DNA of 64,000 bases from Treponema sp. (GCA_017934745.1 JAGBIY010000005.1:1-64000); one strand, 5' to 3'. Counted from the first letter of the stretch, positions 1 through 11,580 are shown. The notes: generated by a model from the sequence alone, not told the origin. Numbers and translations are program-made.

Positions 1-1
1 G

Positions 2-3000
2 TACGCCGACAGCCCCTCGACCACAGCGAACACCCGCTATTCAGACGTTTATGGAACCGACTCTTCCGCCGGAACGAAATACTACTACGCCTCGGTGACG
101 CTCACCGATTCCGCCCAAATCTACCAGAACCCCACGGGAAGCGAGAGAAGCGCGGCCGATGTAAAGACCGACTCCCTCGGAAACTCGACATCGAAAGTCT
201 ATTTGTACGACGACGTGTACACTTCGCTAATGAGCGCGAAGAAGGGACTCGGACTTTCGGCCGCGGATTTGAAGAACATCTTGAACGGCACGGTCTCCAA
301 CGACTCCGCCCTTTCTGTCTTGAACGAGAGCGTGAAGGACACCGCCTCTTCCGAGGACAGCCGGCTCTACTTCTCTCTGAACCCGGAGGCGAACCCGACT
401 TACACGATTTCAGGCTACACGTTCGGATTCGGCGACGGAGACACGATACAGAGCGCGTCCAACGGAAACACCGTGAACGTGACGATAAATTCCGGCCTCG
501 ACGGAGTGAAAGTCGACCCGGCGACTCTCAAGCTTTGGATGTACACCTGCGAGGGAAGCGGCAAGCCGACAGAGACCGACATTGCCGAAAAAATCTCTTC
601 TCTCGTCTCGAAAGTTAAAATCGCCGAGGCCAGTGCGGAAAGCGACGGGGATGCGACGATAACGGAATCCCAGATAGCCGAAATCGCGGAGGACGGATGG
701 ACTCTCGTCTATGACTACTATACGTACAACGGAAGCTCTGTCGACGTTAAGTCGATAGCGATGACACTTCCATCAAGCGGAATCGTCCTGAACAAATACT
801 ACATCCTCGCCGCCACTGGATACGACGCGGACGATGTTCCTTTCTCCCAGAAGACAATCTACGGATTCGCCGGAAACGTCTCTGGAATCGCGCCTACAAT
901 CGAAATCCTCACGCCTGAGAACGGAGCGTTCGTCAAGGCCGATGAACTTGAATTCACTGGAACCGCTCTCGTCAACAACGACAGCCTCCACGTCTCCACG
1001 CTCAAGGCGACAATCTACGCATGGAACGGAAGCAGCGCCGTCGGAGACGAGGACGGATACGCCGTCACGCTCACATACGATTCTGCCTCTGAAAAATGGA
1101 CGAGCACGAACAGTGATGCGTTCGGCATCAGTGGAAAGGATTGGACGTTCAAACCGTCCGCAATCGACGGCTTCCTCGCCGCCACAGAGAACGCCACCAA
1201 GTATACGCTCTCAATCTACGGAGAATCCTCTTCCGGCCACAGCATCACCATGTCCTCCATGGTCCAGCTCGACACGACGGCGCCGGTCGTCTCAATCACG
1301 ACGGTCACGCCGACGGTTTCTGGCGCGGACGTCAGTGATGTTGTCAAAGCGTCGAACGGATACGATGAAAGCAACGTGTACATCAACGGCACTGTGCGCA
1401 TAATGGGCTCAATCGTGGAGCAGAACATCGCTTCCGTCAAATACGACATTTTGGCTTCGGAAGATTTGGATGCGGATTTCTCAGAGAAAAAAGAGGATGG
1501 AACTTATAAGTACTCTATCCTTGATAAGATGTATGAAGCCACAAAAGACAACCCGAACATTCCGGCTCCGTACGACGGAGATCTCGGAGCTTCGAACTCA
1601 ATCGACGTTTCCTTCATGACTTCGATGGTCACTCAGGGAATGATAACAGGCGGCGCAATCACAGAAGACACGCCGATAAAAATCCGCGTGGTCTTCACCG
1701 CGACGGACGAAGTGGGCAACACCGGAACTTATTCTTCCGACGAATACAACGACGGAAATGACTTCATCATCTATCAGGAAACAGACCGCCCGAAAATCGA
1801 ATTCGGAAACGCAGACGACACTGTTTCTGACGAAAGCGGAATAAATTCCGAGACGAACCTTTTTGGAACGACAAGCAACAACAAGCTCTCGTTGAGTTTC
1901 GATGATGACGATTCCGTAGCAAAATACGAGGTCTATCTCTACAAGTCTGACGGAACGACTCTTGCCGCTGTGAACGACGTTTATGGCGGCGCGAACCCAT
2001 ATTCGCTTTCTCCGAACAAGACAACAGCCAGCCTGAATTATCTGTTGCCGGAAACGGAGGGCGTATATAAAGTGAAGGTCATAGCTCAGGACAGCGGATA
2101 TGGAGATTCGACATTTAGTGACGCTTTCAGGAATATCGAGGTTGGCACTTTCTGCATCGCGGTTGATTCCGGCGCGCCGACACTGAGCGTGGATTCAGTC
2201 GCGGCGTACGTCTCGACCTCCGATTCAATCACGGGAACGGTCTCTCCGTCCTCAAAGAGTTTCGACAACGAAACAGAAATTTCGGCGGTTTTCCTCGACT
2301 CAGAGTTGAATGAACTCTCATCACAGCCGGCAACGCTCACCGCCACCACAGACGGACAGAAGTGGACGTTCCCGCTCTCAAGTCTTTCGGCGACCGCAAG
2401 CGGAACGTACATCCTCAAAATCACCGCCACGGACAAGTATTCGCAGAAATCTTCGACGAACGTGACGTTCTCGATGGACCCGATTGCTCCGACAATTACG
2501 GAACCGACTTCAGAGCAGACAGTCAAACTCGACGAGTCGAGCTATGTTACTTTGAATGTTGTCGTAAGCGATGACACGGACGGAAGTGGACTTTCTACAG
2601 TCGGATATTATCTTTCAGACGTCAACACGGCACCTTCTTCTTACGACGGTGTTTCATGGACTGCCATGAACCAGACAAACACTGACTGGCGAACGACATT
2701 CGACATTTCTTCTGTAAAAAATGAAGACGGAATCTTGTATGCCTTCTTTGGCGCAAAAGACAACGCTGGAAACACACAAGTCTCAACTTCTTCGATAAAA
2801 CTCACAATCGACAAGACGGCTCCTTCAATCACCGTCACTGGCTTTGACGGAAGCGAAGTCGCCTCGAACGGAACTTCAAAGACGACTGACTCTGCGCTCA
2901 CATTCACGGTCAAGGCTCTGGACACTAACATTTCTTCCCTCTCAAGCGGAGATACAAGCGTGACTTTGGGAAGCGAGGCTTCAATCGACGGCGGAAAATC

Positions 3001-6000
3001 ATACACGGCCACGGTTTCATGGAATACAGACGCAAACGGAAATGTAGAAGACTCCAAGACAGTCACATTCACGGCGACAGACGCAAACGGACGGACGGCG
3101 ACGAAGACGATTACGGTCGCCTGCGACAACTCGGCGCCTGTTCTCACTTTGAATGATTACAATGAATACGCTTCAAGTTCAGTCGAGCTTTCTGGAACAG
3201 TCACAGACACTAACTTTACGGCTTCAAGCTCCAACCTCAAGCTCTATCTCGTGCCAGCCGACTCTTCAAAAGAGACAAAATCGGGTGTCGTTACGTTCGG
3301 AAGCACTTCTGATTCGAAAACAGAGTGGACGGCTACATTCACCGGTCTTGAAGAAACTTCTTACAACATCGTTGCTGTTTCAAAAGATTCGTTCGGCAAT
3401 TCTTCCGCTTATAGGACAGGCTCTGTTGCCGTTCCGTCCGACGCTGGATTTACTGGAGACGCTATCGCGTTCGCCGGAGAGGCATTCAAGGTTGACGTGA
3501 ACGCTCCAGAACTCACGGAAAATTCCGTAAAAATAGGAACGAGCAGCGAGAACGCTTCTCAGACGGAAAACTTCTATTACAACGGAAAATCTGCCTCGAT
3601 TTACATTTCCGGCGCGGCAACCGATTCAAGCAGCGGCATAGAATCAGTCGTGATTCTTCCGTATTCGAAGACATCGGCCGACGGAATCGAGGCTGCGTTC
3701 GATTCTTCTACAGGCACGTTCAGTGCGACTGTTCCAAACGAAAAAATCACCAAGTCCGGCACGATTTACGCAAAAATCACCGACAAGGCCGGAAACTCGA
3801 ACGACGTGAACCTTGCGGCAGTCACTTACGACGCGACGGCACCGAAAATCCAGAGCTACGCTCTCTCGGACAACAAATCAGGCTACACCGCATACAATTC
3901 TGGAAAGGACTCAAGCGGAAACGCCGTCTACTATGTGAACAACTCTACAGGCCACACGTTCACGCTCTCTGGAATCGCCACCGACAACCTTGGGCTTGCT
4001 TCGGCAGTCCTTTCAATCGGAAGCGTCACGAAAGAAATCACGGACGAAGACAGCCTTTCTTCATACTCGTTCACCGAAATCGATTTGACTTCTCTTTCTG
4101 GCGAGACGACTGCAAAGATTACGCTCACCGACAAGGCCGGAAACACCGCTGAACAGGAATTCACAGTAAAACCGGACACTGCATCCCCGAGCGGAGTGCA
4201 CGAGACGGATTCAGACGGCAAAGACTACACATTCAGACTCGGCTCTGGAAGTGGCGGAAAGTATTCGGCAGGAACATACGGAAACGCAAGCACGATTCAA
4301 ATCCGCGGCTACTTCAATGAAACTGGCAGCGGAACGAACATGATTTACTACAAGCTCTTCTCTGGAAGCGCACCGACAGCCGAAAACGCTGAAACATTCC
4401 TTTCAAGCTACGAAAACGAGGCGGACGGCTACTTCTCTCCGCTTTCATCAGAAGAGACCGCGGAAGTTTCAAGCACTGCGGACAATACTACAAAAACCGT
4501 AACAACAAACTTCAAGTCGAACATCACGGGCTTCCAGGAAGGAAAGAACTATCTCCTTCTCGTCGCCGTGGACAACGTAGGAAACGCGGCTTTGGACACT
4601 GTGACATACGAATACACGGACACAAGCAGCCAGACCGTCTCTGTCACAGGATGCTATTCAATCAATGTGGATACGACGACTCCAGTGTTCGACAAGGAGA
4701 GCGAATCTATTTTGACGAACGGAGAAGGCGAGGGTGACAACGCGAATATCGTAATCGAAGGATATGTTACTGACGCCGCCGCCGGAATCGACAGTGTGGC
4801 AGTTAGCGTGACTGTGGGAACTTCCACCGCTTCTGCCACTGTCGAAACTGAAGCCGCCGCCACAGATGACGACGCAAACAGAATCAAGTGGACTGCTACA
4901 CTGGCAAAATCCGCATTCGCTAACGTGACATCTGGAACATACACTGTTTATGCGAAGGCTACCGACAAGGCGGGCGAGGGCAACAGCCAGACGGTTGCGG
5001 TCGCAAATGTGACCGTGGATAAAATCGCGCCGACCGTGACGCTCAACAATCCAAGCGACGCCGATTCTTCTACGAACAACATCATCGAAATCAACGGCAC
5101 AATATCTTTAAGCGGAACGATAACAGATGCTAATACTCTGCCCGACATCGCAATTTCTGGAATCGAATATTCAACAGACAATAGCAGTTGGAACGACCTT
5201 GCATCGGTTGAAGGAATGAATCTGACTTTGACAGGAAACTACTCATTCACAGTTTCCGGCTTCGACACCACAAAACTTACTGACGAAAAGACCTACTACA
5301 TCCGCGCAAAGGCTTTGGACAAGGCAGGCAACTATGGATATTCAGAGGTCGCTACAGTCAAGGTTTCCCAGGACACCGACAGACCGCAGGTAAAAATCAA
5401 CAACCTGACGGCAAACGGTTCTTCTTACATTTTGAAATACGGCACGAACGCACAGGTAACCGGTACAATCACCGACGATGACTCTGCAAGTACAGCCGTA
5501 ATTTCAAAACTCATCATCTCAGAAACTGCATACACTGGAACTGGCGATGAACCGACAAATCTCGTTTCGTTCACGGCTTCGACAGGCGACTTTACGTTCA
5601 CGCCGTCGAACACAGAAGACGGAACGAAGACTTTCTACATTTATATAGAAGACAATGCTGGAGGAAAGTTCTACACGACTGCAACAGCGGAAAATTATCT
5701 TTCAAATCCGAAGATTTCCGTTAAGGGAACTGCCGCCGCTGAAACTGTGAACTCTTCTACATTCACTTACAGCTCGGACGGAACGAACCCTGTCGTGAAC
5801 CTTGGCGAAGGACTTCCGTACGCTTCGACTACAGGCTCTGTCGCAAAAGACGACAGCGGAAACGACTTTGCCCTCACGACCGACGACAAGCAGACAACGA
5901 ACGCCACGCTGAACTCAAGCTTCAAGGTGGGCGGAACAAGCAGACGCTACGTCAAGTTCTACTTCACAGCCAGCGACGCAAGCGGTGTTGCGGGAATGAC

Positions 6001-9000
6001 TGTAGTATTCAAAAACGAAAGCGGAGCCGAACTCGCAAAATTCGCCACAGCTGCGACTGTAGGCGATGTTGATATGTCGGATTTCACTGTGAGCGAGAAT
6101 TCTACGTTCACATCTTCGTCTGATGGGACATCAGAGGCAAAATGGACAACTGACTTTATCGACTTGTCAGAATTTGGAACCGGACAGATTTCAGTTGCCG
6201 TAACTCCATACGACAACGCAGGACTTTCAGGAAACGGCGCATTCTCATTCTATGTGGACAACACCGCTCCTTCCATTGAAATAAGAAGCCCAAGTTCTGG
6301 CACGGAAGTTACAGGCTCTGTTTCAATCTCTGGTAGTGCCAACGATACAGGGGCTGCAGGAACTTCAAACATCCAGTGGATTGTTCCTACGACAACCCAG
6401 ACCACAACATTCAAAGCAAAGACAAGTGACGCTGAAAAACTTGCATACCTCCAGAGCCTTTCTTTGAACGGCGGAGCCTCCTCCCTCGCCGCTGAAGCGA
6501 CTGTAACTTCATGGCAGTTCGACTTTGACGGCCAGTATGATGCTGAATCATCAGACAGCGACAATTTCGTATTCTCAGCTGGAAATCCTCTTTTCAATGT
6601 TTACGATAAGGCTGATTTCGCCACAAACGACGATTACGCGTCAACAGGGTTGTACTACCTGCCGGTCTACTTCTTGGCGACCGACGCTTTGGGCAACGCT
6701 TCTTACAGCACAGGATTCTACATCAAGCACAATCCTGACGCGGACAGACCAAAACTTGAGTTCACTTATCCGACAAAAACAAACTACAAGAGCGACTCAG
6801 AGCAGTATGCGGTTCTCGGCGGCACAATCCGCGCGACAGGTTCTGCGGAGATTCCTTCTGGAACAACGACTGTAGGCGCGATTTACTATCAGATTGCAGA
6901 TGAAGACGGTGCATTCGATTCTGACGACATGGCACAGGCTACAACATACGGCTACACAGTCGTAAGAGCTTGGGACGCAATCAACGCAGTAAAGGGAACG
7001 TCTTTCACTTCTGAAACAACACTTACTGACAAACAGCTGGAAGATTTCGGTTTTGCCTCAAACGAAGCCTTCCAGGCATGGTGGGGCGTAAAGGCAAACG
7101 GTACCGCTTCATGGAACTTGGTTCTCAATTCAAGCGGCGAACTCAATCCTTCAGACGATTCGTCAACCACAAACATCACTTTGAGAGCCTGCGGTATCAA
7201 CGCCGACGGAAAAATGGGCGCATGGACGAGCGGCGACAATGTAATCGCAATCCATGTTGACAACACGGCTCCTGTAATTTCAGGAGTAATCAACCAGTAC
7301 TCAAACGGAACTGCCGCCCTTACAGCCGTTCCGACAAGCGCATACACTTCAAGCCAGACTTACGAGGCCGACATGTACCTCCGCGGTTGCTGGACTCTTG
7401 TGGCAACCGTTGTTGATGAAACAGAAGTAAAATCTTACTCGGTACTCAAAGGCTCCACAGCCCTTACTGAAGGAAGCGGTTACTTTGTTGAAAGTGGCGT
7501 AACGGATTCTTCAACAGGCAAGAACGGCTACCGCCTCTACATTCCGATTCCGAAGGATTCGGGCAGCGTTGAAATTACAATAAACGCCAGCGACAATGAC
7601 CATGATTCATCTTCAACATACTCATTCAACATCGATGAAACCGCTCCTACTTTGGATAAGCTTACAGGAAACGGAACATCGTTCGAAAGTGATGATTTTG
7701 AATCAATTGAAGATGATAACTATCAGTTCATATTGGCAGGTTCTTCAACCGACGAAGGTTCTGGAGTGGAGAATATCCTCTTCTACTACATGAGAAAGAA
7801 TGGAACAACAGGAAGCATCACAGATGAAGTTGTAATGGATCCGATGATTACTTCTTCAACAGCTGACGCTAAAGTCGCAATGTCTGACCTTACAGCCCGG
7901 ACATTCAAACAGGGAAGCGATGAATTCACTCTCTACGCAAAGGAGTACACGGGAACTGCGACAACTGAGACATTCACCTCGGATTCTGCATACGACGCGC
8001 ACGTCCGCATTGGCGGAGTCGTTGAAATCGACGGCATTCTCCATACAATTTCTGCAATCAGCGGAAACACGGTAACATTCTCTCCGTCACTTTCTGCAGC
8101 AAAGACTTCATTCACGGCGTATTTCCCGATTGCGCAGGTAATCGACAACAGCGCGACGGAAAAAGTTAAGAGTTATTCTGCAAATCCGTTCACCTTTGAA
8201 AAGGGCGATGACGGCGACAAGATGCCTGAATCATTCTCGAAGAGCGGCAAGACATGGACGTGGGATGCCACAATCCATTCGACAAACATGCCGGACGGTC
8301 CTGCAAGCCTTGTAATCCTCGCATTCGACAGCGCAGGAAACGTTGCAGGAAAAACTATCAACACGAAGATTACGAACAACGCGCCTCGCCTTGCAAAAGT
8401 CTTCCTCGGAACAGACCTTTCTGGCGATGGAAAATATGTAAACTCTTCAAGCCTCACGGAAATCGTCGAGTACGACATTCTCGGCGCGGAAGGAGCAACT
8501 CAGAAAGCATATACTCTGGACTTTACTGAAAAGCAGAGCGACGGCACGACAGCCAAGTATTCAGCCGGCACGTTCAAAATCAAGAACGGACTTGCCGTGA
8601 TTCCTGAACTCACAGGCGGAAACGGCGACATCGGCATGGTGTTGAACACAAGTGCTACAAGTGCAACTGCCGTAACGGGAACTGTTACAGACGCAGCTTC
8701 TTCAAACTCTGAATCCGCGGATTCTGACGGAAACATCAGCGCAAGCTTTACCGGAACTGTTGCGGGCACATTCAAAGGCTCGAACGCAAGCTACAAGATG
8801 CACGCATTCACAGTGGCTTCTGGCGACTTGGGCGATGACGGAACAGACAAGGGAATGAGCTTCACGTTCTGGGATTCAACGGAAGAAACAACGCGGGGAA
8901 CTGATTCTCAGTTCTCTGTCCTCTATGTGAAGAATTTCACAGTAGCCCAGTCAGATACAACAAAACCTACAGTCGTGGTCAATCCGTTCTACTGGAACTC

Positions 9001-11464
9001 TTCTGACGACAACTCTCTCTATGGAAACTCAAGCGACAACGGACACATTGAGCTTGAGGCGGATTTGACCGATGCGATTACGAGCAAGTATGGCGACGAC
9101 CCGAAAGTTTCCGGAAAAATCACATTCACTGGAACCGCCTACGACGAACACAGGCTCGCTTCTCTTGCGGTGCAGTTCGGCACATTCTTGGACAGCGAGA
9201 CAACTGTCGCAACGTACAACGCAAGCGCTGGAAGCTGGACTGTTGAAAGCAAAACGATGGATTCCGACGGATACGAGTTCACCGTCAAGGACGCGACAAG
9301 CTCAGACGTGGGCAACTACGGCGATTCGGTCTACTTTGACCAAAAAGGACACAAGGTCTACTGGACACTGAGCATCGACAGTTCAAAGATAACAACTGTG
9401 GCCGCAACAGATGTAAAAGTCACTGTTACAGCGACTGACGCCAGCGACAACGCCACAGACACAAGCTCAATCACGGCTCCTGTCACCACGAGTGACTACA
9501 CAGTCACCGATGGAACGACAAACTATCCGGTTTACCAGATGGACGTTGTGCCGTACATCACAGGCGTTACGACTACGCTTTCAAACCTCAAGAAGAACAA
9601 CCCGAGCGTCTACAACAGAACTTCCCGCGGCCACTACCCGGTCGCGGCTGACGAGACAATCACGTTCTCGGGCTTCAACTTGGGTGACACAACGACTCTC
9701 GATGTCTCGACGCTCTCGGCTTCCGGCGCATACGACTTTGCCGTTAGCGGAATCAGCGCGCTCAACAACCTGAACGACAACGACGCGAAGGGCGTGTACG
9801 ACAAGACCGTGGATTTGACCACAAGCCCGACCGGCAGCAAGTCAATCTACGACAACTACTACAACAGATGCCCGAACGGCGACAACAACAACCTGCTCAC
9901 GGACGATGTGGTGCTGGATGTGTGGCAGATTACAAAGGATGCGGTTAAGCCGAAAGCAGGAACTGCAACAAATCCTGTCATGTCGATAAATCCGAAGACC
10001 CATGATGTTGGTTTTGCCTTTGTAAACGGAACTTTGTACTTCAGTATGCCAAATGGAAATACATATTCCTATGATTACTGGATTGGAGGCTTCGATGTTT
10101 GGACAAGTATAGGACTTGCCTATGACAAATACGGAAATTCTTATGCAACAGCCGCCGGTGGTGACATTAATGCTGAAAAGGCTGACCAGTTCAGAGTCAT
10201 GACCAGCCGTTGGGGACATGGCAAACTTAAGACCGATGGCTACAACGATGGAACAAACCAGTTCCGCCTTGAGCTTATCGGCCAGAGAGATTTTGAGGGT
10301 AGTGGCACTTCATATACGGGCTACAATAATTTTGACAAGGAGAGAATCCAGTCTCCGACAATGGCTACGACGGCTTCTTCATCAGACAAGACGACCCTCT
10401 ATATGGCTTACTACGATGCCATAAACGATGAAATCCGCTTCAAATGGGGATACTTTACTGATACATCTAAAGCAGATGCTTCTAGTGGACTCATGGGTGA
10501 CTATTATGGATTTGGTTCTATTGTAAATGAGAAGAAACTTGATTCTAACTATGGAATTTATAGAACGGCTTATAACTCCTTACTTGCAGGTCAGACAGAG
10601 CGTGTTGTAAAGACGAATGGTACAACAACAAGCGCAAAAGTTGTTACAACAGATAATCAGCCTGTCTATGCCGGTAAATATGTAAGCATAGCCGCAATAG
10701 AAGGTGGCGGAACAAGTGATGATGCTGTAGTTGCTGTATGGTGGGACGGAACCAACAATCAGCTCTTGTATTCATACAACAAGACACCTAAGTCAATTAC
10801 TGCAGGTATGTTTACTCAAGCGGATACAAAATGGAGTACCCCAGTTACTGTGTTTGATGCAGGTATAGGTGAATACTGTAAGGTTGTAACAGATGCTGCT
10901 GGCGGTGTACATATTGCGGCTTATGACGGTTCTAACGGTGATGTATGGTATGCATATCTTGATGATTTTGACACTCCATCAAATATGAAAACATGTCTTG
11001 TAGATTCTTATGGAATCATCGGAACAAGGCTCAATATCGATGTCGCTTTGAATTCAAGCAATAAACCGATTCCATACATAAGTTACTATAGTTCTTCAAG
11101 ACCAAAAATTGCCCGTTGGTCAGATTCTGTCTCGCTCACTTCATCAAGCTTGACAAACGGAGCGACAGATGACCAGTTTACCGGCAGTTGGGAAGTGAGC
11201 TATGTTCCTACATCAAGCAAATTCTCCGATAGCAATATCGGTGTTGGCGTATGGAAAGACGAAAACGGTGTTCTGAATTACTCTACAACAGACGGTAAAA
11301 CTCCTAGTACCGACAATATCGGAACAAATACATACCAGCCAGGACAGTCGGAAACTACTGAAAGTTATGGTACCGTCTGGGGAAATGGTTCTAAGAATGC
11401 CATCCTCGGCTATGCCACTACAAGCGGAGCCAGTGGCTACATCGAAACCGCCCAGATGAAATAA
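2..11464 (+). CDS. Giant Ig-like repeat surface protein, paralogue A (5' end outside window)
   Basis: The frame is open from base 2, so the gene starts upstream; 3820 residues are visible. By alignment with the neighbour at 13116-24722 about 250 N-terminal residues, including the export signal, should be missing. The protein is a string of bacterial Ig-like modules of roughly 90-130 residues. Each is introduced by a D-x-x-A/R-P junction (DTTAP near 1270, DSGAP 2164, DPIAP 2476, DKTAP 2812, DNSAP 3125, DATAP 3830, DKIAP 5021, DTDRP 5374, DNTAP 6257, DADRP 6739, DETAP 7634), followed by hydrophobic strands and G-T-x-T/S-D turns. Near 9540 the segment YQMDVVPYITG opens an IPT/TIG-like module. 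From about 9950 the last 500 residues change character to a repeat pattern (for example VHIAAYDGSNGDVWYAYL) that suggests a beta-propeller. Base composition falls there. Expected on the outer surface or in the periplasm as an adhesin, scaffold or polysaccharide-binding protein. The architecture is clear; the function is unknown. Confidence 0.9.
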   Translation, partial: YADSPSTTANTRYSDVYGTDSSAGTKYYYASVTLTDSAQIYQNPTGSERSAADVKTDSLGNSTSKVYLYDDVYTSLMSAKKGLGLSAADLKNILNGTVSNDSALSVLNESVKDTASSEDSRLYFSLNPEANPTYTISGYTFGFGDGDTIQSASNGNTVNVTINSGLDGVKVDPATLKLWMYTCEGSGKPTETDIAEKISSLVSKVKIAEASAESDGDATITESQIAEIAEDGWTLVYDYYTYNGSSVDVKSIAMTLPSSGIVLNKYYILAATGYDADDVPFSQKTIYGFAGNVSGIAPTIEILTPENGAFVKADELEFTGTALVNNDSLHVSTLKATIYAWNGSSAVGDEDGYAVTLTYDSASEKWTSTNSDAFGISGKDWTFKPSAIDGFLAATENATKYTLSIYGESSSGHSITMSSMVQLDTTAPVVSITTVTPTVSGADVSDVVKASNGYDESNVYINGTVRIMGSIVEQNIASVKYDILASEDLDADFSEKKEDGTYKYSILDKMYEATKDNPNIPAPYDGDLGASNSIDVSFMTSMVTQGMITGGAITEDTPIKIRVVFTATDEVGNTGTYSSDEYNDGNDFIIYQETDRPKIEFGNADDTVSDESGINSETNLFGTTSNNKLSLSFDDDDSVAKYEVYLYKSDGTTLAAVNDVYGGANPYSLSPNKTTASLNYLLPETEGVYKVKVIAQDSGYGDSTFSDAFRNIEVGTFCIAVDSGAPTLSVDSVAAYVSTSDSITGTVSPSSKSFDNETEISAVFLDSELNELSSQPATLTATTDGQKWTFPLSSLSATASGTYILKITATDKYSQKSSTNVTFSMDPIAPTITEPTSEQTVKLDESSYVTLNVVVSDDTDGSGLSTVGYYLSDVNTAPSSYDGVSWTAMNQTNTDWRTTFDISSVKNEDGILYAFFGAKDNAGNTQVSTSSIKLTIDKTAPSITVTGFDGSEVASNGTSKTTDSALTFTVKALDTNISSLSSGDTSVTLGSEASIDGGKSYTATVSWNTDANGNVEDSKTVTFTATDANGRTATKTITVACDNSAPVLTLNDYNEYASSSVELSGTVTDTNFTASSSNLKLYLVPADSSKETKSGVVTFGSTSDSKTEWTATFTGLEETSYNIVAVSKDSFGNSSAYRTGSVAVPSDAGFTGDAIAFAGEAFKVDVNAPELTENSVKIGTSSENASQTENFYYNGKSASIYISGAATDSSSGIESVVILPYSKTSADGIEAAFDSSTGTFSATVPNEKITKSGTIYAKITDKAGNSNDVNLAAVTYDATAPKIQSYALSDNKSGYTAYNSGKDSSGNAVYYVNNSTGHTFTLSGIATDNLGLASAVLSIGSVTKEITDEDSLSSYSFTEIDLTSLSGETTAKITLTDKAGNTAEQEFTVKPDTASPSGVHETDSDGKDYTFRLGSGSGGKYSAGTYGNASTIQIRGYFNETGSGTNMIYYKLFSGSAPTAENAETFLSSYENEADGYFSPLSSEETAEVSSTADNTTKTVTTNFKSNITGFQEGKNYLLLVAVDNVGNAALDTVTYEYTDTSSQTVSVTGCYSINVDTTTPVFDKESESILTNGEGEGDNANIVIEGYVTDAAAGIDSVAVSVTVGTSTASATVETEAAATDDDANRIKWTATLAKSAFANVTSGTYTVYAKATDKAGEGNSQTVAVANVTVDKIAPTVTLNNPSDADSSTNNIIEINGTISLSGTITDANTLPDIAISGIEYSTDNSSWNDLASVEGMNLTLTGNYSFTVSGFDTTKLTDEKTYYIRAKALDKAGNYGYSEVATVKVSQDTDRPQVKINNLTANGSSYILKYGTNAQVTGTITDDDSASTAVISKLIISETAYTGTGDEPTNLVSFTASTGDFTFTPSNTEDGTKTFYIYIEDNAGGKFYTTATAENYLSNPKISVKGTAAAETVNSSTFTYSSDGTNPVVNLGEGLPYASTTGSVAKDDSGNDFALTTDDKQTTNATLNSSFKVGGTSRRYVKFYFTASDASGVAGMTVVFKNESGAELAKFATAATVGDVDMSDFTVSENSTFTSSSDGTSEAKWTTDFIDLSEFGTGQISVAVTPYDNAGLSGNGAFSFYVDNTAPSIEIRSPSSGTEVTGSVSISGSANDTGAAGTSNIQWIVPTTTQTTTFKAKTSDAEKLAYLQSLSLNGGASSLAAEATVTSWQFDFDGQYDAESSDSDNFVFSAGNPLFNVYDKADFATNDDYASTGLYYLPVYFLATDALGNASYSTGFYIKHNPDADRPKLEFTYPTKTNYKSDSEQYAVLGGTIRATGSAEIPSGTTTVGAIYYQIADEDGAFDSDDMAQATTYGYTVVRAWDAINAVKGTSFTSETTLTDKQLEDFGFASNEAFQAWWGVKANGTASWNLVLNSSGELNPSDDSSTTNITLRACGINADGKMGAWTSGDNVIAIHVDNTAPVISGVINQYSNGTAALTAVPTSAYTSSQTYEADMYLRGCWTLVATVVDETEVKSYSVLKGSTALTEGSGYFVESGVTDSSTGKNGYRLYIPIPKDSGSVEITINASDNDHDSSSTYSFNIDETAPTLDKLTGNGTSFESDDFESIEDDNYQFILAGSSTDEGSGVENILFYYMRKNGTTGSITDEVVMDPMITSSTADAKVAMSDLTARTFKQGSDEFTLYAKEYTGTATTETFTSDSAYDAHVRIGGVVEIDGILHTISAISGNTVTFSPSLSAAKTSFTAYFPIAQVIDNSATEKVKSYSANPFTFEKGDDGDKMPESFSKSGKTWTWDATIHSTNMPDGPASLVILAFDSAGNVAGKTINTKITNNAPRLAKVFLGTDLSGDGKYVNSSSLTEIVEYDILGAEGATQKAYTLDFTEKQSDGTTAKYSAGTFKIKNGLAVIPELTGGNGDIGMVLNTSATSATAVTGTVTDAASSNSESADSDGNISASFTGTVAGTFKGSNASYKMHAFTVASGDLGDDGTDKGMSFTFWDSTEETTRGTDSQFSVLYVKNFTVAQSDTTKPTVVVNPFYWNSSDDNSLYGNSSDNGHIELEADLTDAITSKYGDDPKVSGKITFTGTAYDEHRLASLAVQFGTFLDSETTVATYNASAGSWTVESKTMDSDGYEFTVKDATSSDVGNYGDSVYFDQKGHKVYWTLSIDSSKITTVAATDVKVTVTATDASDNATDTSSITAPVTTSDYTVTDGTTNYPVYQMDVVPYITGVTTTLSNLKKNNPSVYNRTSRGHYPVAADETITFSGFNLGDTTTLDVSTLSASGAYDFAVSGISALNNLNDNDAKGVYDKTVDLTTSPTGSKSIYDNYYNRCPNGDNNNLLTDDVVLDVWQITKDAVKPKAGTATNPVMSINPKTHDVGFAFVNGTLYFSMPNGNTYSYDYWIGGFDVWTSIGLAYDKYGNSYATAAGGDINAEKADQFRVMTSRWGHGKLKTDGYNDGTNQFRLELIGQRDFEGSGTSYTGYNNFDKERIQSPTMATTASSSDKTTLYMAYYDAINDEIRFKWGYFTDTSKADASSGLMGDYYGFGSIVNEKKLDSNYGIYRTAYNSLLAGQTERVVKTNGTTTSAKVVTTDNQPVYAGKYVSIAAIEGGGTSDDAVVAVWWDGTNNQLLYSYNKTPKSITAGMFTQADTKWSTPVTVFDAGIGEYCKVVTDAAGGVHIAAYDGSNGDVWYAYLDDFDTPSNMKTCLVDSYGIIGTRLNIDVALNSSNKPIPYISYYSSSRPKIARWSDSVSLTSSSLTNGATDDQFTGSWEVSYVPTSSKFSDSNIGVGVWKDENGVLNYSTTDGKTPSTDNIGTNTYQPGQSETTESYGTVWGNGSKNAILGYATTSGASGYIETAQMK

Positions 11465-11496
11465 CGCGAGGCAGGCATTTCGTTTGCTTCCGCACA

Positions 11497-11537
11497 CGCC
11501 CGCGCGCCGCATTCCGTGGCAAGCGCGGGCGTTTTTT
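11497..11537 (+). terminator. Intrinsic terminator after paralogue A
   Basis: A perfect 9-bp stem (CGCCCGCGC at 11497-11505 with GCGCGGGCG at 11523-11531) and 17-nt loop is followed directly by six T. It lies 33 nt after the stop codon of the giant gene. The CGCCCGC core recurs in the hairpins at 24821 and 25593, and in a decayed form near 12846, so this looks like a local family of terminators. Confidence 0.85.
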
Positions 11538-11580
11538 CGCGCTGATTATTTAAAGTGACTTCTGTGCGTTCATAAGCCCG

